Source of the DNA: Umezawaea beigongshangensis
Lineage (GTDB): Bacteria > Actinomycetota > Actinomycetes > Mycobacteriales > Pseudonocardiaceae
NCBI RefSeq assembly: GCF_016464305.1
Contig: NZ_JAEIOJ010000004.1
Location: forward strand, 372,001 to 436,000
Length of the DNA: 64,000 nucleotides
Reading direction: 5' to 3'
The notes beneath the pieces were generated by a model that saw only the letters and a program-made list of their open reading frames with translations, was not told where the DNA came from and did no database searches. A program made the translations under genes and the position numbers. Positions within the stretch are counted from its first letter, which is position 1. Each line of letters opens with the position of its first letter. Of the stretch, positions 44,132-52,490 are shown one piece after another.

Positions 44132-45196
44132 GTGGCCGACACCCTTGACCTCTCCGCCGATCCCGTTGACCTGACCGCCGCGCTGGTGGACGTGCGCAGC
44201 GTCTCCGGCGAGGAGGCCGAGCTGGCCGATCTCGTGGAGCGCTCCCTGCGCGAGCAGGCGCCGCACCTGGAGATCGCCCGCTCCGGCAACGCGGTGCTGG
44301 CCCGCACGAACCTCGGCCGCCCGCAGCGCGTCGTGTTCGCCGGCCACCTGGACACCGTGCCGATCAACGACAACTGGCCGTCGCGCCGCGAGGACGGCGT
44401 CCTGCACGGCTGCGGCACCGTCGACATGAAGGGCGGTGACGCGGTGATGCTGAGCCTCGCCGCGGGCGTCACCGAGCCGCGGCACGACCTGACGTTCGTG
44501 TTCTACGACTGCGAGGAGGTCGAGGCGACCCGCAACGGCCTCGGCCGCGTCGAGCGCGACCTGCCGGACTGGCTGACCGGTGACCTGGCCGTGGTGTGCG
44601 AGCCGTCGAACGCCGTGGTCGAGGCCGGGTGCCAGGGCACGATGCGCGTCGAGGTCCGCGCGTCGGGCGCGCGGGCGCACACGGCGCGCGGGTGGATGGG
44701 CGTCAACGCCGTCCACAAGCTCGGCGCGGCGCTGCGCACGCTGGAGGACTACGAGGCGCGCGTCGTGGACATCGACGGCTGCACCTACCGCGAGGGCATG
44801 CAGGCCGTGCGGATCTCCGGCGGCGTCGCGGGCAACGTGGTGCCGGACGAGGCCGTGCTGACCGTCAACCACCGGTTCGCGCCGGACCGGTCGGTCGCCG
44901 ACGCCGAGGCGCACCTGCGCGAGGTGTTCGCCGGGTACGACGTGACCGTGACCGACTCCTCCGGCGGCGCGCTGCCCGGCCTGTCCGCGCCGGCCGCGCG
45001 GGAGCTGGTCGAGGCCGCGGGCGGGACGCCGGTGGCGAAGCTCGGCTGGACCGACGTGGCGCGCTTCGCCGCGCTGGGGATGCCCGCGGTGAACTTCGGC
45101 CCCGGCGACCCGACGCTGGCCCACACCCAGCAGGAGAACGTCCCGGTCGAGGAGATCGGGCGATGCCTGGACGTGGTGCGCAGGTTCGTGAGCTGA
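44132..45196 (+). CDS. dapE: Succinyl-diaminopimelate desuccinylase
   Basis: This is a 354-residue M20 zinc peptidase-fold enzyme. The metal-binding HLDTVP (~72), [10 protein letters not shown] (~91) and catalytic [10 protein letters not shown] (~124) are present. The dimerisation domain includes [21 protein letters not shown] final metal His lies in [14 protein letters not shown]. It hydrolyses N-succinyl-diaminopimelate, the step after DapC. It is divergent from dapD with an overlapping promoter, which would balance the two pathway steps. Confidence 0.95.
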   Translation: MADTLDLSADPVDLTAALVDVRSVSGEEAELADLVERSLREQAPHLEIARSGNAVLARTNLGRPQRVVFAGHLDTVPINDNWPSRREDGVLHGCGTVDMKGGDAVMLSLAAGVTEPRHDLTFVFYDCEEVEATRNGLGRVERDLPDWLTGDLAVVCEPSNAVVEAGCQGTMRVEVRASGARAHTARGWMGVNAVHKLGAALRTLEDYEARVVDIDGCTYREGMQAVRISGGVAGNVVPDEAVLTVNHRFAPDRSVADAEAHLREVFAGYDVTVTDSSGGALPGLSAPAARELVEAAGGTPVAKLGWTDVARFAALGMPAVNFGPGDPTLAHTQQENVPVEEIGRCLDVVRRFVS

Positions 45197-45231
45197 CGGC
45201 TCGTCGTCGGCCCCCGTTCGCCGGAGATCAC

Positions 45232-45237
45232 TAGAGT
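45232..45237 (+). promoter_or_regulatory. Leaderless -10 box TAGAGT of the LOG gene
   Basis: TAGAGT is followed by seven bases and ATG 45245, with no Shine-Dalgarno sequence in between. Confidence 0.5.
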
Positions 45238-45244
45238 CCCGCTG

Positions 45245-46018
45245 ATGACGACGGACAACGGACCCGTGGACGAGCACCCCAGCGAGCGGCAGCGCGGCCC
45301 GGTCACGCTGCGCCGAGACCGGCGGCACGAGCTCACCACGACCGATCAGCGCCTGCTCGACTCCCGCGGCCACACCGACTGGGTGCACACCGACCCGTGG
45401 CGGGTGCAGCGCATCCAGGCGGAGTTCGTGGAGGGCTTCGGCGCGCTGGCCGAGCTGCCCAGCGCGGTCACCGTCTTCGGCTCCGCCCGCACCCCGCGCG
45501 ACCACCCCGAGTACCAGATCGGCCGCGAGCTGGGCGCGGCGCTGGCGAGCGAGGGCTTCGCGTGCATCACCGGCGGCGGGCCCGGTGTGATGGAGGCGGT
45601 CAACCGCGGCTGCTCCGAGGCCGGTGGCTTCTCCGTCGGGCTGGGCATCGAGCTGCCGTTCGAGCAGGGGCTCAACCCGTGGGTGGACCTCGGTGTGAAC
45701 TTCCGCTACTTCTTCGTCCGCAAGACCATGTTCATCAAGTACTCGCAGGCGTTCATCTGCCTGCCCGGCGGTTTCGGCACGCTCGACGAGCTGTTCGAGG
45801 CGCTGACGCTGGTGCAGACGAAGAAGGTCACCAAGTTCCCGGTGGTCCTGTTCGGCACGCAGTACTGGCAGGGGCTCTACGACTGGATCCGCGACTCGAT
45901 GCTGCCCGCGGGGAAGGTCAGCGACACGGATCTGGACCTGCTGCACCTGACCGACGACATCGACGACGCCGTGCGGGTCGTGACCGAGGCGCACAAGGCG
46001 TGGGGAGACGCTCACTGA
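45245..46018 (+). CDS. LOG-family protein (TIGR00730), long form
   Basis: This is a 257-residue Rossmann-like protein. Family motifs are VFGSARTPRD, CITGGGPGVMEAVNRG (~96-111) and the PGGFGTLDELFE site (~175-186). LOG proteins are cytokinin riboside 5'-monophosphate phosphoribohydrolases in several bacteria and plants; in Mycobacterium a relative (Rv1205) makes cytokinins. The ~60-residue N-terminal extension and length fit the longer bacterial group. A second LOG gene overlaps its stop codon by one base (TGATG). Confidence 0.9.
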   Translation: MTTDNGPVDEHPSERQRGPVTLRRDRRHELTTTDQRLLDSRGHTDWVHTDPWRVQRIQAEFVEGFGALAELPSAVTVFGSARTPRDHPEYQIGRELGAALASEGFACITGGGPGVMEAVNRGCSEAGGFSVGLGIELPFEQGLNPWVDLGVNFRYFFVRKTMFIKYSQAFICLPGGFGTLDELFEALTLVQTKKVTKFPVVLFGTQYWQGLYDWIRDSMLPAGKVSDTDLDLLHLTDDIDDAVRVVTEAHKAWGDAH

Positions 46019-46557
46019 TGGGATTCACCGTCACCGTGTACTGCGGTTCGCTGCGGACCGTTCCGCAGAGCTACCTCGACCTCGCCGCGGAGGTGGGGAA
46101 GGAGATCGCCGCGCGCGGGTGGTCGCTGGCGTGGGGCGGCGGCCGGACGTCGATGATGGGCGAGGTGGCGCGGGCCGCGCGCGAGGGCGGCGCCCGCACG
46201 ACCGGTGTCATCCCGCGTGCGCTGGCCGATCGGGAGATCGCCGACTTCGACGCGGACGAACTGCTGGTGGTCGACACGATGCGCGAGCGCAAGGCCGTCA
46301 TGGAGGCGCACGCGGACGCGTTCCTGACGCTGCCCGGCGGCATCGGCACGTGCGAGGAGCTGTTCGAGGTGTGGACGTCGCGCTCGCTCGCCATGCACGG
46401 CAAGCCCGTCGTGCTGCTCGACGTGGACGGCCACTACGCGGGGCTGATCCGCTGGCTGGACGAGCTGGGCGAGCGCGGGTTCGTCGCCCCGGCGGCGCGG
46501 GCGGCGCTGGTCGTCGCCTCCGACGTCTCCTCGGCGCTGGACGCCTGCGCGGTCTGA
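46018..46557 (+). CDS. LOG-family protein, short form
   Basis: This is a 179-residue protein with VYCGSLRTVPQSYLDLA, WGGGRTSMMGEVARAAREGG and the catalytic PGGIGTCEELFEVWT (~104-118) plus MRERKAVMEAHADAF. It is the canonical short LOG, a phosphoribohydrolase of nucleoside monophosphates, close to Rv1205. It is translationally coupled to the longer paralogue, so the two may act as a pair or hetero-oligomer; that is inferred from arrangement. A perfect hairpin follows. Confidence 0.9.
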   Translation: MGFTVTVYCGSLRTVPQSYLDLAAEVGKEIAARGWSLAWGGGRTSMMGEVARAAREGGARTTGVIPRALADREIADFDADELLVVDTMRERKAVMEAHADAFLTLPGGIGTCEELFEVWTSRSLAMHGKPVVLLDVDGHYAGLIRWLDELGERGFVAPAARAALVVASDVSSALDACAV

Positions 46558-46566
46558 CCGGAGGTC

Positions 46567-46596
46567 CCGGCCGGGGCCGATCGCGGCCCCGGCCGG
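46567..46596. terminator. Perfect 12-bp hairpin between convergent genes
   Basis: CCGGCCGGGGCC and GGCCCCGGCCGG pair exactly around GATCGC. It lies between the LOG stop codon and the DUF3224 stop codon and can end both transcripts. Confidence 0.7.
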
Positions 46597-46608
46597 TGCT
46601 CGCGCCGG

Positions 46609-46995
46609 TCAGGAGGGCAGGTCGTAGTCCAGTTCGATCGCCTCGTGCACGAGCTTCGCCGTGCCGGACAGGCCGGTCAGCTCACCCGTGCCCGAGCCGG
46701 GGACCACGTACCCGACGAACGCCTCCACGCCCTCGTGGGTGGTGGCGCCGTGCTGGAGGACGAACGATCCGCTGCGCCCGGCGAGCGTGCCGACGACCCG
46801 CTCGGTGCCGACGTACCCGGCCGATCCGCCGGCCGCGACGCAGGTCGTGAGGCGGCCCGTGCTGGTGCCGGACAGCTCGCCGCCGTAGGTCTTCGCCACG
46901 TCGACCACCGCGAGTTCGGGACCGCCCGCCTCCGGGGCGAACGGCGTGCCCTCCCAGCGGGTGATGGTGAACGTCGCGTCGAGATGAGTGCTCAT
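46609..46995 (-). CDS. DUF3224-family small beta-barrel protein
   Basis: This is a 128-residue, beta-rich soluble protein. Motifs typical of DUF3224 are KTYGGELSGTSTGRL (~36-50), GYVGTERVVGTLAGRSGSFVLQHG (~62-85) and GTGELTGLSGTAKL. The fold is allene-oxide-cyclase-like, with unknown ligand. ATG 46995 is the only sensible start. It stands alone downstream of the secreted hydrolase, separated by about 55 bases. Confidence 0.85.
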   Translation of the reverse strand: MSTHLDATFTITRWEGTPFAPEAGGPELAVVDVAKTYGGELSGTSTGRLTTCVAAGGSAGYVGTERVVGTLAGRSGSFVLQHGATTHEGVEAFVGYVVPGSGTGELTGLSGTAKLVHEAIELDYDLPS

Positions 46996-47051
46996 GGGCC
47001 GACCCTGACAGCGGTACCTGACAACCGCTGTCAGGATCGACCGGGCAGTTC

Positions 47052-48590
47052 TCAGCCCAGCGGGATCTCCAGTCGCGACGGGTCGTGCGCGGGGGAGCTG
47101 AACGTCACGGTGGAGCCGAGCGCGCTCTCCTCGTCGTAGCGGGCGTCCACGGTGTCCACGACCAGGGCGAGCCGGTTGCCGGCGGCCACGTCCCACACCA
47201 CCGGGTTCAGGTCCACGTCCACGGTCCGCGCCACGCCGGGCTGCGCGCCGCGCAGCGTGATCGGCTGGTGCGTGACGAGCGCGCCCAGCCCCAGCGGCCC
47301 CACCTCGTAGAGGTGGGCGAACAGCGTGGTGTCCGCGCGACCGGGCGTGACCGTCAGGTGCGCTCGCGGGGTGCCGCTGACGGTGGTGGCCGTGGGGCGG
47401 ACCGGTCCCGTCCACACGGCGGCGGCGGTGCGGTCCACCAGCGGCAGGGAGACGCCGGTGGGGATGCGCAGGAAGCCCTGGAGCGCGCCGCTGACGAGCA
47501 GGGTGCCGCTGTCGGCGAGCGTCGCGCGGCCCGCGCCGATGCGCGTGGTCCCGGTCAGCGGCAGCGTCTCGCGGGTGCGGGTGGCCGCCGCCCACGTCGG
47601 GAAGCCGCGCCACGTGCCGCCGTTGTTCGGCTTGAGCTGGACCGGGTTCTCCCGGTCGACGCCGTTGGCGACGCCGCGCAGGTGGTGGTCGAACCAGCGG
47701 CCGACGGACTCCCAGATCTCGTCGGGCAGCCCGGCCGCGCCGAACAGCTCGGCGGTGGCGTGGTCGCCGGGAGACAGCATCAGCCGCTTCGGCCCGGTCA
47801 GCCGCGTGTAGAAGTCGGTGATCTGGCCGGGGGCGAACAGGCCGTCGTTCCAGGCGTTGCCCAGGAGCACCGCGGTGCCGCTGGCGTTGATCGCGTCGAC
47901 CTTCGAGGCGGCCGAGCGGGGCGGCGAGATCGGCAGCACGTCGGCGAAGCGGCCCTCGCGGTAGGCGGCCTCGGCGTCGCGCAGCACCGGGCCGGGCCGG
48001 CCGGTGAGGTGGCCAGCGGCCAGCAGCAGCTCCACGGCCTGCTCGTTGACGGTCTCGTTCGGGTAGAGCGAGCGGGCCAGGTCGGTCCACGTGCTCAGCG
48101 CGGCCACCGCGTCGACGCGCGGGTCGGCCGCGGCGGCGAGCAGCGCCTGACCGGCGCCGTAGGAGATGCCGGCGACGCCGACCTCGGTCGCGTCGCCGCG
48201 CGCGTTCGCCACGGCCCAGTCGATCACCCGGCTCACGTCGGCGACCGTCTCCGGTCCGGCGACGTCGATCGCGCCGCCGGAGTCGTGGAAGCCGCGGCTG
48301 GTGTAGCTGACGACGACGTAACCGGACTCGTGGGCGAGCTTCGCCGCCGCGCCGACGTACTCGATGTTCGGCAGACTCCAGCTCGACGGCATCACCAGCA
48401 GGGGGAACGGGCCGGCGCCGCGGCCGGTCGGCTCGACGACGTACGCGCCGAGCGGCGTGCCGCCCTCGCCGGGGACGGTGCGGTAGGTGACCGTGAAGCC
48501 GGGTGCGGCCGACGCGACCGGGCTCACCAGGGCCGTCGTGGTGAGCAGGGAGGTGACGAGCGCGAGCAGGAGCAGCAGGGATCGACGCAC
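47052..48590 (-). CDS. Secreted CocE/NonD-type alpha/beta hydrolase (X-Pro dipeptidyl-peptidase-like)
   Basis: This is a 512-residue protein with a Sec signal peptide (residues ~1-30, ending VSPVASAAPG). The alpha/beta-hydrolase domain has nucleophile elbow GISYGAG (~135-141). The probable Asp lies near NAWNDGLF and the His in SPGDHATAELF. A C-terminal beta jelly-roll (~330-512) is typical of CocE/PepX esterases. Substrate is unknown. GAGGAGG precedes GTG 48590, which is preferred to an ATG 33 bases upstream. A CRP-type site and a TetR-like palindrome lie in the promoter region. Confidence 0.88.
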   Translation of the reverse strand: MRRSLLLLLALVTSLLTTTALVSPVASAAPGFTVTYRTVPGEGGTPLGAYVVEPTGRGAGPFPLLVMPSSWSLPNIEYVGAAAKLAHESGYVVVSYTSRGFHDSGGAIDVAGPETVADVSRVIDWAVANARGDATEVGVAGISYGAGQALLAAAADPRVDAVAALSTWTDLARSLYPNETVNEQAVELLLAAGHLTGRPGPVLRDAEAAYREGRFADVLPISPPRSAASKVDAINASGTAVLLGNAWNDGLFAPGQITDFYTRLTGPKRLMLSPGDHATAELFGAAGLPDEIWESVGRWFDHHLRGVANGVDRENPVQLKPNNGGTWRGFPTWAAATRTRETLPLTGTTRIGAGRATLADSGTLLVSGALQGFLRIPTGVSLPLVDRTAAAVWTGPVRPTATTVSGTPRAHLTVTPGRADTTLFAHLYEVGPLGLGALVTHQPITLRGAQPGVARTVDVDLNPVVWDVAAGNRLALVVDTVDARYDEESALGSTVTFSSPAHDPSRLEIPLG

Positions 48591-48650
48591 GGTGGTCCTC
48601 CTCGACCATGACCCGCAGCACACAGGCGGTTACCGCGGAGTAAAGCGGTG

Positions 48651-48666
48651 GCTACTCGCGAGTAGC
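48651..48666. promoter_or_regulatory. Perfect 16-base palindrome GCTACTCGCGAGTAGC
   Basis: The palindrome has no mismatch or spacer and lies 61-76 bases upstream of the hydrolase start. The ACTCGCGAGT core has the look of a TetR-type operator. The regulator is not identified. Confidence 0.5.
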
Positions 48667-48673
48667 AATATCG

Positions 48674-48689
48674 TGTGAGCCAGTTCACA
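48674..48689. promoter_or_regulatory. Perfect CRP-family site
   Basis: TGTGAGCCAGTTCACA matches TGTGA-N6-TCACA at all ten defined positions. It lies between the divergent hydrolase and folP2 genes, 55-70 bases upstream of the folP2 GTG. It is the better of two CRP-type sites seen in the window. Confidence 0.6.
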
Positions 48690-48743
48690 CGACGGTGACG
48701 CGGTTGCCCGGTGCTCGCGCCCCGCGTGGCACCATCCGACCTC

Positions 48744-49613
48744 GTGACACCACTCCGGTTCGGCGCTCGCGAGGTGACGCAGGACCGCGCCCTCGTCATG
48801 GCGATCGTCAACCGCACCAGGGACTCCTTCTACGACCGCGGTGCGACGTTCGCCGAGGACGCGGCCCTCACCGCCGTCGACCGGGCCGTCGCCGACGGCG
48901 CGGACCTGGTCGACATCGGCGGCGTGCGAGCCGGGTCGAGGGGCGAGGCGGTCGACGCCGCCGAGGAGATCCGCCGGGTCGTCCCCCTCGTCGCCGCCGT
49001 GCGGGAGCGGCACCCGTCCCTGGTCGTCAGCGTCGACACCTGGCGGCACGAGGTGGCCCGCGCCGCGTGCGAGGCGGGCGCCGACCTGCTCAACGACACG
49101 TGGGCCGGTGCCGACCCGAAGCTCGCCGAGGTCGCCGCGGAGTTCGGCGTCGGCGTCGTCTGCTCGCACACCGGAGGCCTCGCGCCGCGCACCGACCCGC
49201 ACCGCGTGCGGTACGAGGACGTCGTCGCCTCCGTCGTGTCCGAACTGGTCGACCGCGCCGAGCGGGTCGTCGCCCTGGGCGTGCCGCGCGAGGGCGTGCT
49301 CGTCGACCCGACCCACGACTTCGGCAAGAACACCTGGCACGGCCTGGAACTGCTGCGCCGCCTGGACGAGCTCGTCGGCACCGGCTGGCCCGTGCTGATG
49401 GCGCTGTCCAACAAGGACTTCGTGGGCGAGACGCTCGACGCCGGGGTGGACGACCGGCTCGACGGCACGCTCGCCGCCACCTCGGTCGCCGCCTGGGCGG
49501 GGGCGCGCGTGTTCCGGGCCCACCAGGTCCGCCAGACCCGGCGAGCGCTGGAGATGGTGGCCAGCATCCGCGGCACCAGGCCGCCCGCTCGCGTGCTGCG
49601 GGCGCTCGCGTGA
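48744..49613 (+). CDS. folP2: Dihydropteroate synthase homologue, FolP2 type
   Basis: This is a 289-residue TIM-barrel protein. The DHPS signature region reads MAIVNRTRDSFYDRGATF (~19-36) where the classical enzymes have NVTPDSFSD. Later segments are DIGGVRAGSRGE, SVDTWRHEVARAA and LLNDTW. Actinobacterial FolP2 proteins group beside gpgS and, in M. tuberculosis, are reported not to replace DHPS. GTG 48744 is chosen; GTG 48711 would add 11 residues. It overlaps gpgS by one base (TGATG). Confidence 0.88.
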   Translation: MTPLRFGAREVTQDRALVMAIVNRTRDSFYDRGATFAEDAALTAVDRAVADGADLVDIGGVRAGSRGEAVDAAEEIRRVVPLVAAVRERHPSLVVSVDTWRHEVARAACEAGADLLNDTWAGADPKLAEVAAEFGVGVVCSHTGGLAPRTDPHRVRYEDVVASVVSELVDRAERVVALGVPREGVLVDPTHDFGKNTWHGLELLRRLDELVGTGWPVLMALSNKDFVGETLDAGVDDRLDGTLAATSVAAWAGARVFRAHQVRQTRRALEMVASIRGTRPPARVLRALA

Positions 49614-50551
49614 TGCGGTCGGCGGCCGAGCGCTGGTTCACCGGGCGCACCTGGCAGAGTCCACCGTGGACGGTGCGGGAACTCGTGCGGCAAAAGGGAT
49701 CTCGCACCGTCAGCGTCGTGCTGCCCGCCCTGGACGAGGAGGCGACGGTCGGCGCGGTGGTGGCCGCCGTGCGCCCGCTGCTCGGGTCCCTGGTGGACGA
49801 ACTCGTCGTGGTCGACTCCGGCTCGGCCGACGCGACGGTCCGGGTCGCGGCCGAGGCGGGCGCGCGCGTCGTGCTGCGGACCGACGTGCTGCCCGACCTG
49901 CCGCCGCGCCCCGGCAAGGGCGAGGTGCTGTGGCGCTCGCTGGCCGCCACGTCCGGCGACCTCGTGGTGTTCCTCGACTCCGACCTCCTCGACCCCGATC
50001 CCGGATTCGTGCCCGCGCTGCTCGGCCCGCTGCTGACCGCGCCCGGCGTGCACCTGGTGAAGGGCTTCTACCGCCGCCCGCTGCACCGGGAGAGCAGCGG
50101 CGGCGGACGGGTGACCGAACTGCTGGCCCGGCCCCTGCTGAACGCGCTGCGGCCCGAGCTGGCCGGGGTCGTGCAGCCGCTGGGCGGCGAGTACGCGGCG
50201 ACCAGGGAGTTCCTGGAGTCCGTGCCGTTCGCCGCCGGGTACGGCGTGGAGATCGGCCTGCTGCTCGACGTGCTCGCCCGGCACGGACTGGACGCGCTGG
50301 CGCAGGTCAACCTCGGCGTGCGCGAGCACCGCAACCGCCCGCTGCTCCAGCTCGGCGTGATGTCCGCGCAGATCACCGGCACCGCCCTGGCCCGCTGCGG
50401 CGTGCCGGTGACACCGGGACTGACCCAGTTCGCGCAGGTGGCCGGCGAGTGGCTGCCCGACACCCACGACGTGTCCCTGGACGACCGCCCGCCGATGAGG
50501 ACCCTGGCGGGCGCCCGCGAGCACGACGGGAACCGTTGCGGGCGACCGTAG
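49613..50551 (+). CDS. gpgS: Glucosyl-3-phosphoglycerate synthase
   Basis: This is a 312-residue GT81 glycosyltransferase. Nucleotide-sugar motifs are VSVVLPALDEEATVG (~34-48), VVDSGSADATVRV, and the metal-binding DSD in VVFLDSDLLDPDPGF (~120-134). GKGEVLWRSL is typical of GpgS. It makes glucosyl-3-phosphoglycerate, first step of methylglucose lipopolysaccharide synthesis, which modulates fatty-acid synthesis. Pairing with folP2 matches mycobacteria. Confidence 0.92.
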   Translation: MRSAAERWFTGRTWQSPPWTVRELVRQKGSRTVSVVLPALDEEATVGAVVAAVRPLLGSLVDELVVVDSGSADATVRVAAEAGARVVLRTDVLPDLPPRPGKGEVLWRSLAATSGDLVVFLDSDLLDPDPGFVPALLGPLLTAPGVHLVKGFYRRPLHRESSGGGRVTELLARPLLNALRPELAGVVQPLGGEYAATREFLESVPFAAGYGVEIGLLLDVLARHGLDALAQVNLGVREHRNRPLLQLGVMSAQITGTALARCGVPVTPGLTQFAQVAGEWLPDTHDVSLDDRPPMRTLAGAREHDGNRCGRP

Positions 50552-50554
50552 ACT
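50549..50554 (+). promoter_or_regulatory. Leaderless -10 box TAGACT of the PadR gene
   Basis: TAGACT overlaps the gpgS stop codon and is eight bases before ATG 50563. Confidence 0.4.
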
Positions 50555-50562
50555 TCCTGCAC

Positions 50563-50904
50563 ATGAAGTCCGACGCGCTGCGCGGCCACCTCGACGCGCT
50601 GCTGCTGGCCGTGCTCGACGGCAGGAGACTGCACGGCTACGCCATCATCGAGGCGCTCCAGGTCGCCAGCGGCGGCGCGCTCGACCTGCCCACCGGCACC
50701 GTCTACCCGGCGCTGCGGCGGCTGGAGCGGGCGGGCCACGTGAGCAGCGAGTGGGGCACCGTGGCGGGACGTCAGCGCCGCACCTACCACCTCACCCCGG
50801 CCGGACGGCGCGCGCTGACCGAGGAGCGCACGGCCTGGCGCGAGTTCACCGCGGCGATCGAGGGCGTCCTGGGAGGTGGTGGCCCGTGGCCGGCGCGGGC
50901 CTGA
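50563..50904 (+). CDS. PadR-family transcriptional regulator
   Basis: This is a 113-residue winged-helix protein. LRGHLDALLLAVLDGRRLHGYAII (~6-29) and LPTGTVYPALRRLERAGHVSSEW (~42-64) are diagnostic of PadR. The C-terminal helix is short (subfamily-2-like). It overlaps the next gene by 19 bases. PadR/permease-prefix pairs are common in actinobacteria, where the membrane partner may be a target or a co-regulator. Confidence 0.92.
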   Translation: MKSDALRGHLDALLLAVLDGRRLHGYAIIEALQVASGGALDLPTGTVYPALRRLERAGHVSSEWGTVAGRQRRTYHLTPAGRRALTEERTAWREFTAAIEGVLGGGGPWPARA

Positions 50905-51563
50905 TCGAGGAGTACGTCTCCGCGCTCGACCGCCGGCTGCGCGGACCCGGCCCGGTGAAGCGCGACCTGCTGGCCGAGGCGCGCGACAGCCTCCACGACG
51001 CCGCCGAGAGCTACCGGCACCGCGGCCTGCCCGAGTCCGAGGCGCAGGCCCGCGCGGTGGCCGAGTTCGGCCCGCTGGGCGTCGTGGCCCGCGAGTACCA
51101 GGGCGAGCTGGCCGTCGCGCACGGCGCTCGCACGCTGCGGTCGCTGCTGCTCGTGGTCCCGCTCGCCCACCTGCTGTGGGAGGCCAACCGGCGGTTCTGG
51201 ATCGGCGCCTGGCAGCCGTTCGACCAGCCGCCGCCCGACTGGTACCCGCTGATCGCGACCGCCAACGACACGACCGCGTGGGTCGTCGCCCTCTGTGCCG
51301 TCGCCGCGCTGCTCGCCGTGCGGTGGATGTCGCGGCGCGGCGCCAGCGGCGTCGCCCTCGGGCGGCTGGCCGGTGCGGTGGCGGCGGCCGCGGTCGGCAC
51401 GACGGTGTTCTGCAACCTCGCCCTCGTCGTGGCCACGGCCCACCTCGACGCCCAGCGCCTCCTGGCGTCACCGCCGGTGCTGCTCGCCACCGCGCTGTCC
51501 TACGTCATCACCCTCCGCTGCGGTGTCCTCGCGCACCGCTGCCTGCGGTTCTCCGCCGTGTGA
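50886..51563 (+). CDS. Membrane protein with permease-prefix domain, PadR partner
   Basis: This is a 225-residue protein. The cytosolic helical part (residues ~1-75: LIEEYVSALDRRLRGPGPVKRDLLAEARDSL and AVAEFGPLGVVAREYQ) matches the permease-prefix domain found with PadR regulators. Four predicted membrane helices follow. There is no transporter ATPase nearby. GTG 50886 lies inside the PadR gene, giving strong coupling. Confidence 0.8.
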   Translation: MAGAGLIEEYVSALDRRLRGPGPVKRDLLAEARDSLHDAAESYRHRGLPESEAQARAVAEFGPLGVVAREYQGELAVAHGARTLRSLLLVVPLAHLLWEANRRFWIGAWQPFDQPPPDWYPLIATANDTTAWVVALCAVAALLAVRWMSRRGASGVALGRLAGAVAAAAVGTTVFCNLALVVATAHLDAQRLLASPPVLLATALSYVITLRCGVLAHRCLRFSAV

Positions 51564-51609
51564 CGGGGACGCCGCACGTGCCGCGCGGGGGACGTGCCAC
51601 GATCGTCCC

Positions 51610-52050
51610 GTGACCACAGCGCTCATCTACCTCGTCGTCATGGTGCTCGTGGCGGCCGTGGTGTTCCTGCTGGCCTCCTTCGTGTTCGGCCGGGGCGAGG
51701 AACTCGCGCCGCTGCCTCCGGGGGCGTCGCCGACGAGGCTCCCGGCGGCCGACGTGACCCCCGACGACGTCCGCGACCTGCGGTTCCAGCAGGTCCTGCG
51801 CGGTTACAAGATGAGCGAGGTGGACTGGGTGCTGGAGCGACTGGCCGGCGAGCTGGACGCCCTGCGCACCCGCGTCGCCGAGCTGGAGACCGGGCTCGTG
51901 GACGGCTCCGGGCACGGGATCGCCGGCACCGGGCCGGAGGGCGCGCGGCGCAACGGCTCCGCCCCGGCGAGCGCGGAGCCGGACGAGTCCGAGCTGGAGC
52001 GGTCCGAGCCCGGGGGTGCCGGGCGGGTCGGCGGGGAGGCGGGCACGTGA
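51610..52050 (+). CDS. Single-span membrane protein with DivIVA-like segment (Rv1209-like)
   Basis: This is a 146-residue protein with an N-terminal membrane helix (~4-24). A short linker leads to a DivIVA-domain motif (VRDLRFQQVLRGYKMSEVDWVLERL, ~57-81), a coiled coil (LAGELDALRTRVAELE) and a disordered Gly/Glu-rich tail. The motif RGYxMxxVDxxLxRL is shared with Wag31/DivIVA-like proteins of actinobacteria, suggesting membrane or septal scaffolding. It overlaps the next gene by GTGA and neighbours tag, as in mycobacteria. Confidence 0.82.
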   Translation: MTTALIYLVVMVLVAAVVFLLASFVFGRGEELAPLPPGASPTRLPAADVTPDDVRDLRFQQVLRGYKMSEVDWVLERLAGELDALRTRVAELETGLVDGSGHGIAGTGPEGARRNGSAPASAEPDESELERSEPGGAGRVGGEAGT

Positions 52051-52490
52051 CCGAGCTGGAACTGCGGGTGCACGTGGGGGCACCCGCCGAGACCGTGTTC
52101 GCCGCCGTCACCGACTGGCCGCGGCAGGGCGAGTGGATGCTGGGCACCAGGGTCTCGGTGACCTCCGGCGACGGCGAGAGCGTCGGCAGCGAACTGGCCG
52201 CGTTCACCGGCGTCGGACCGCTGGGCTTCACCGACACCATGCGGATCACCACGTGGCGGCCGCCGCTGCGCTGCGACGTGCTGCACACCGGGGCCGTCGT
52301 CCGCGGCGTCGGCGAGTTCGTCGTGACGCCGCTGACCGACTGGACGTCGGAGTTCGTCTGGACCGAACGGCTGGACCTGCCGCTCGGCGTGGTCGGGCGG
52401 CTCGGCTGGCAGGTGGTGCGCCCGGCGTTCCGCTGGGGCGTGCAGCGCTCGCTCGACCGGTTCGCCGCGTTCGCGGAGGACTACGCGTGA
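52047..52490 (+). CDS. SRPBCC/polyketide-cyclase-like protein
   Basis: This is a 147-residue START-like protein. The N-terminal strand (LRVHVGAPAETVFAAVTDWPRQGEW, ~5-29) and the final helix (VVRPAFRWGVQRSLDRFAAFAEDY) are typical of SRPBCC proteins that bind hydrophobic ligands. No catalytic residue is evident. It overlaps both neighbours by four bases (GTGA), in an operon with the DivIVA-like and tag genes. Confidence 0.85.
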   Translation: MTELELRVHVGAPAETVFAAVTDWPRQGEWMLGTRVSVTSGDGESVGSELAAFTGVGPLGFTDTMRITTWRPPLRCDVLHTGAVVRGVGEFVVTPLTDWTSEFVWTERLDLPLGVVGRLGWQVVRPAFRWGVQRSLDRFAAFAEDYA

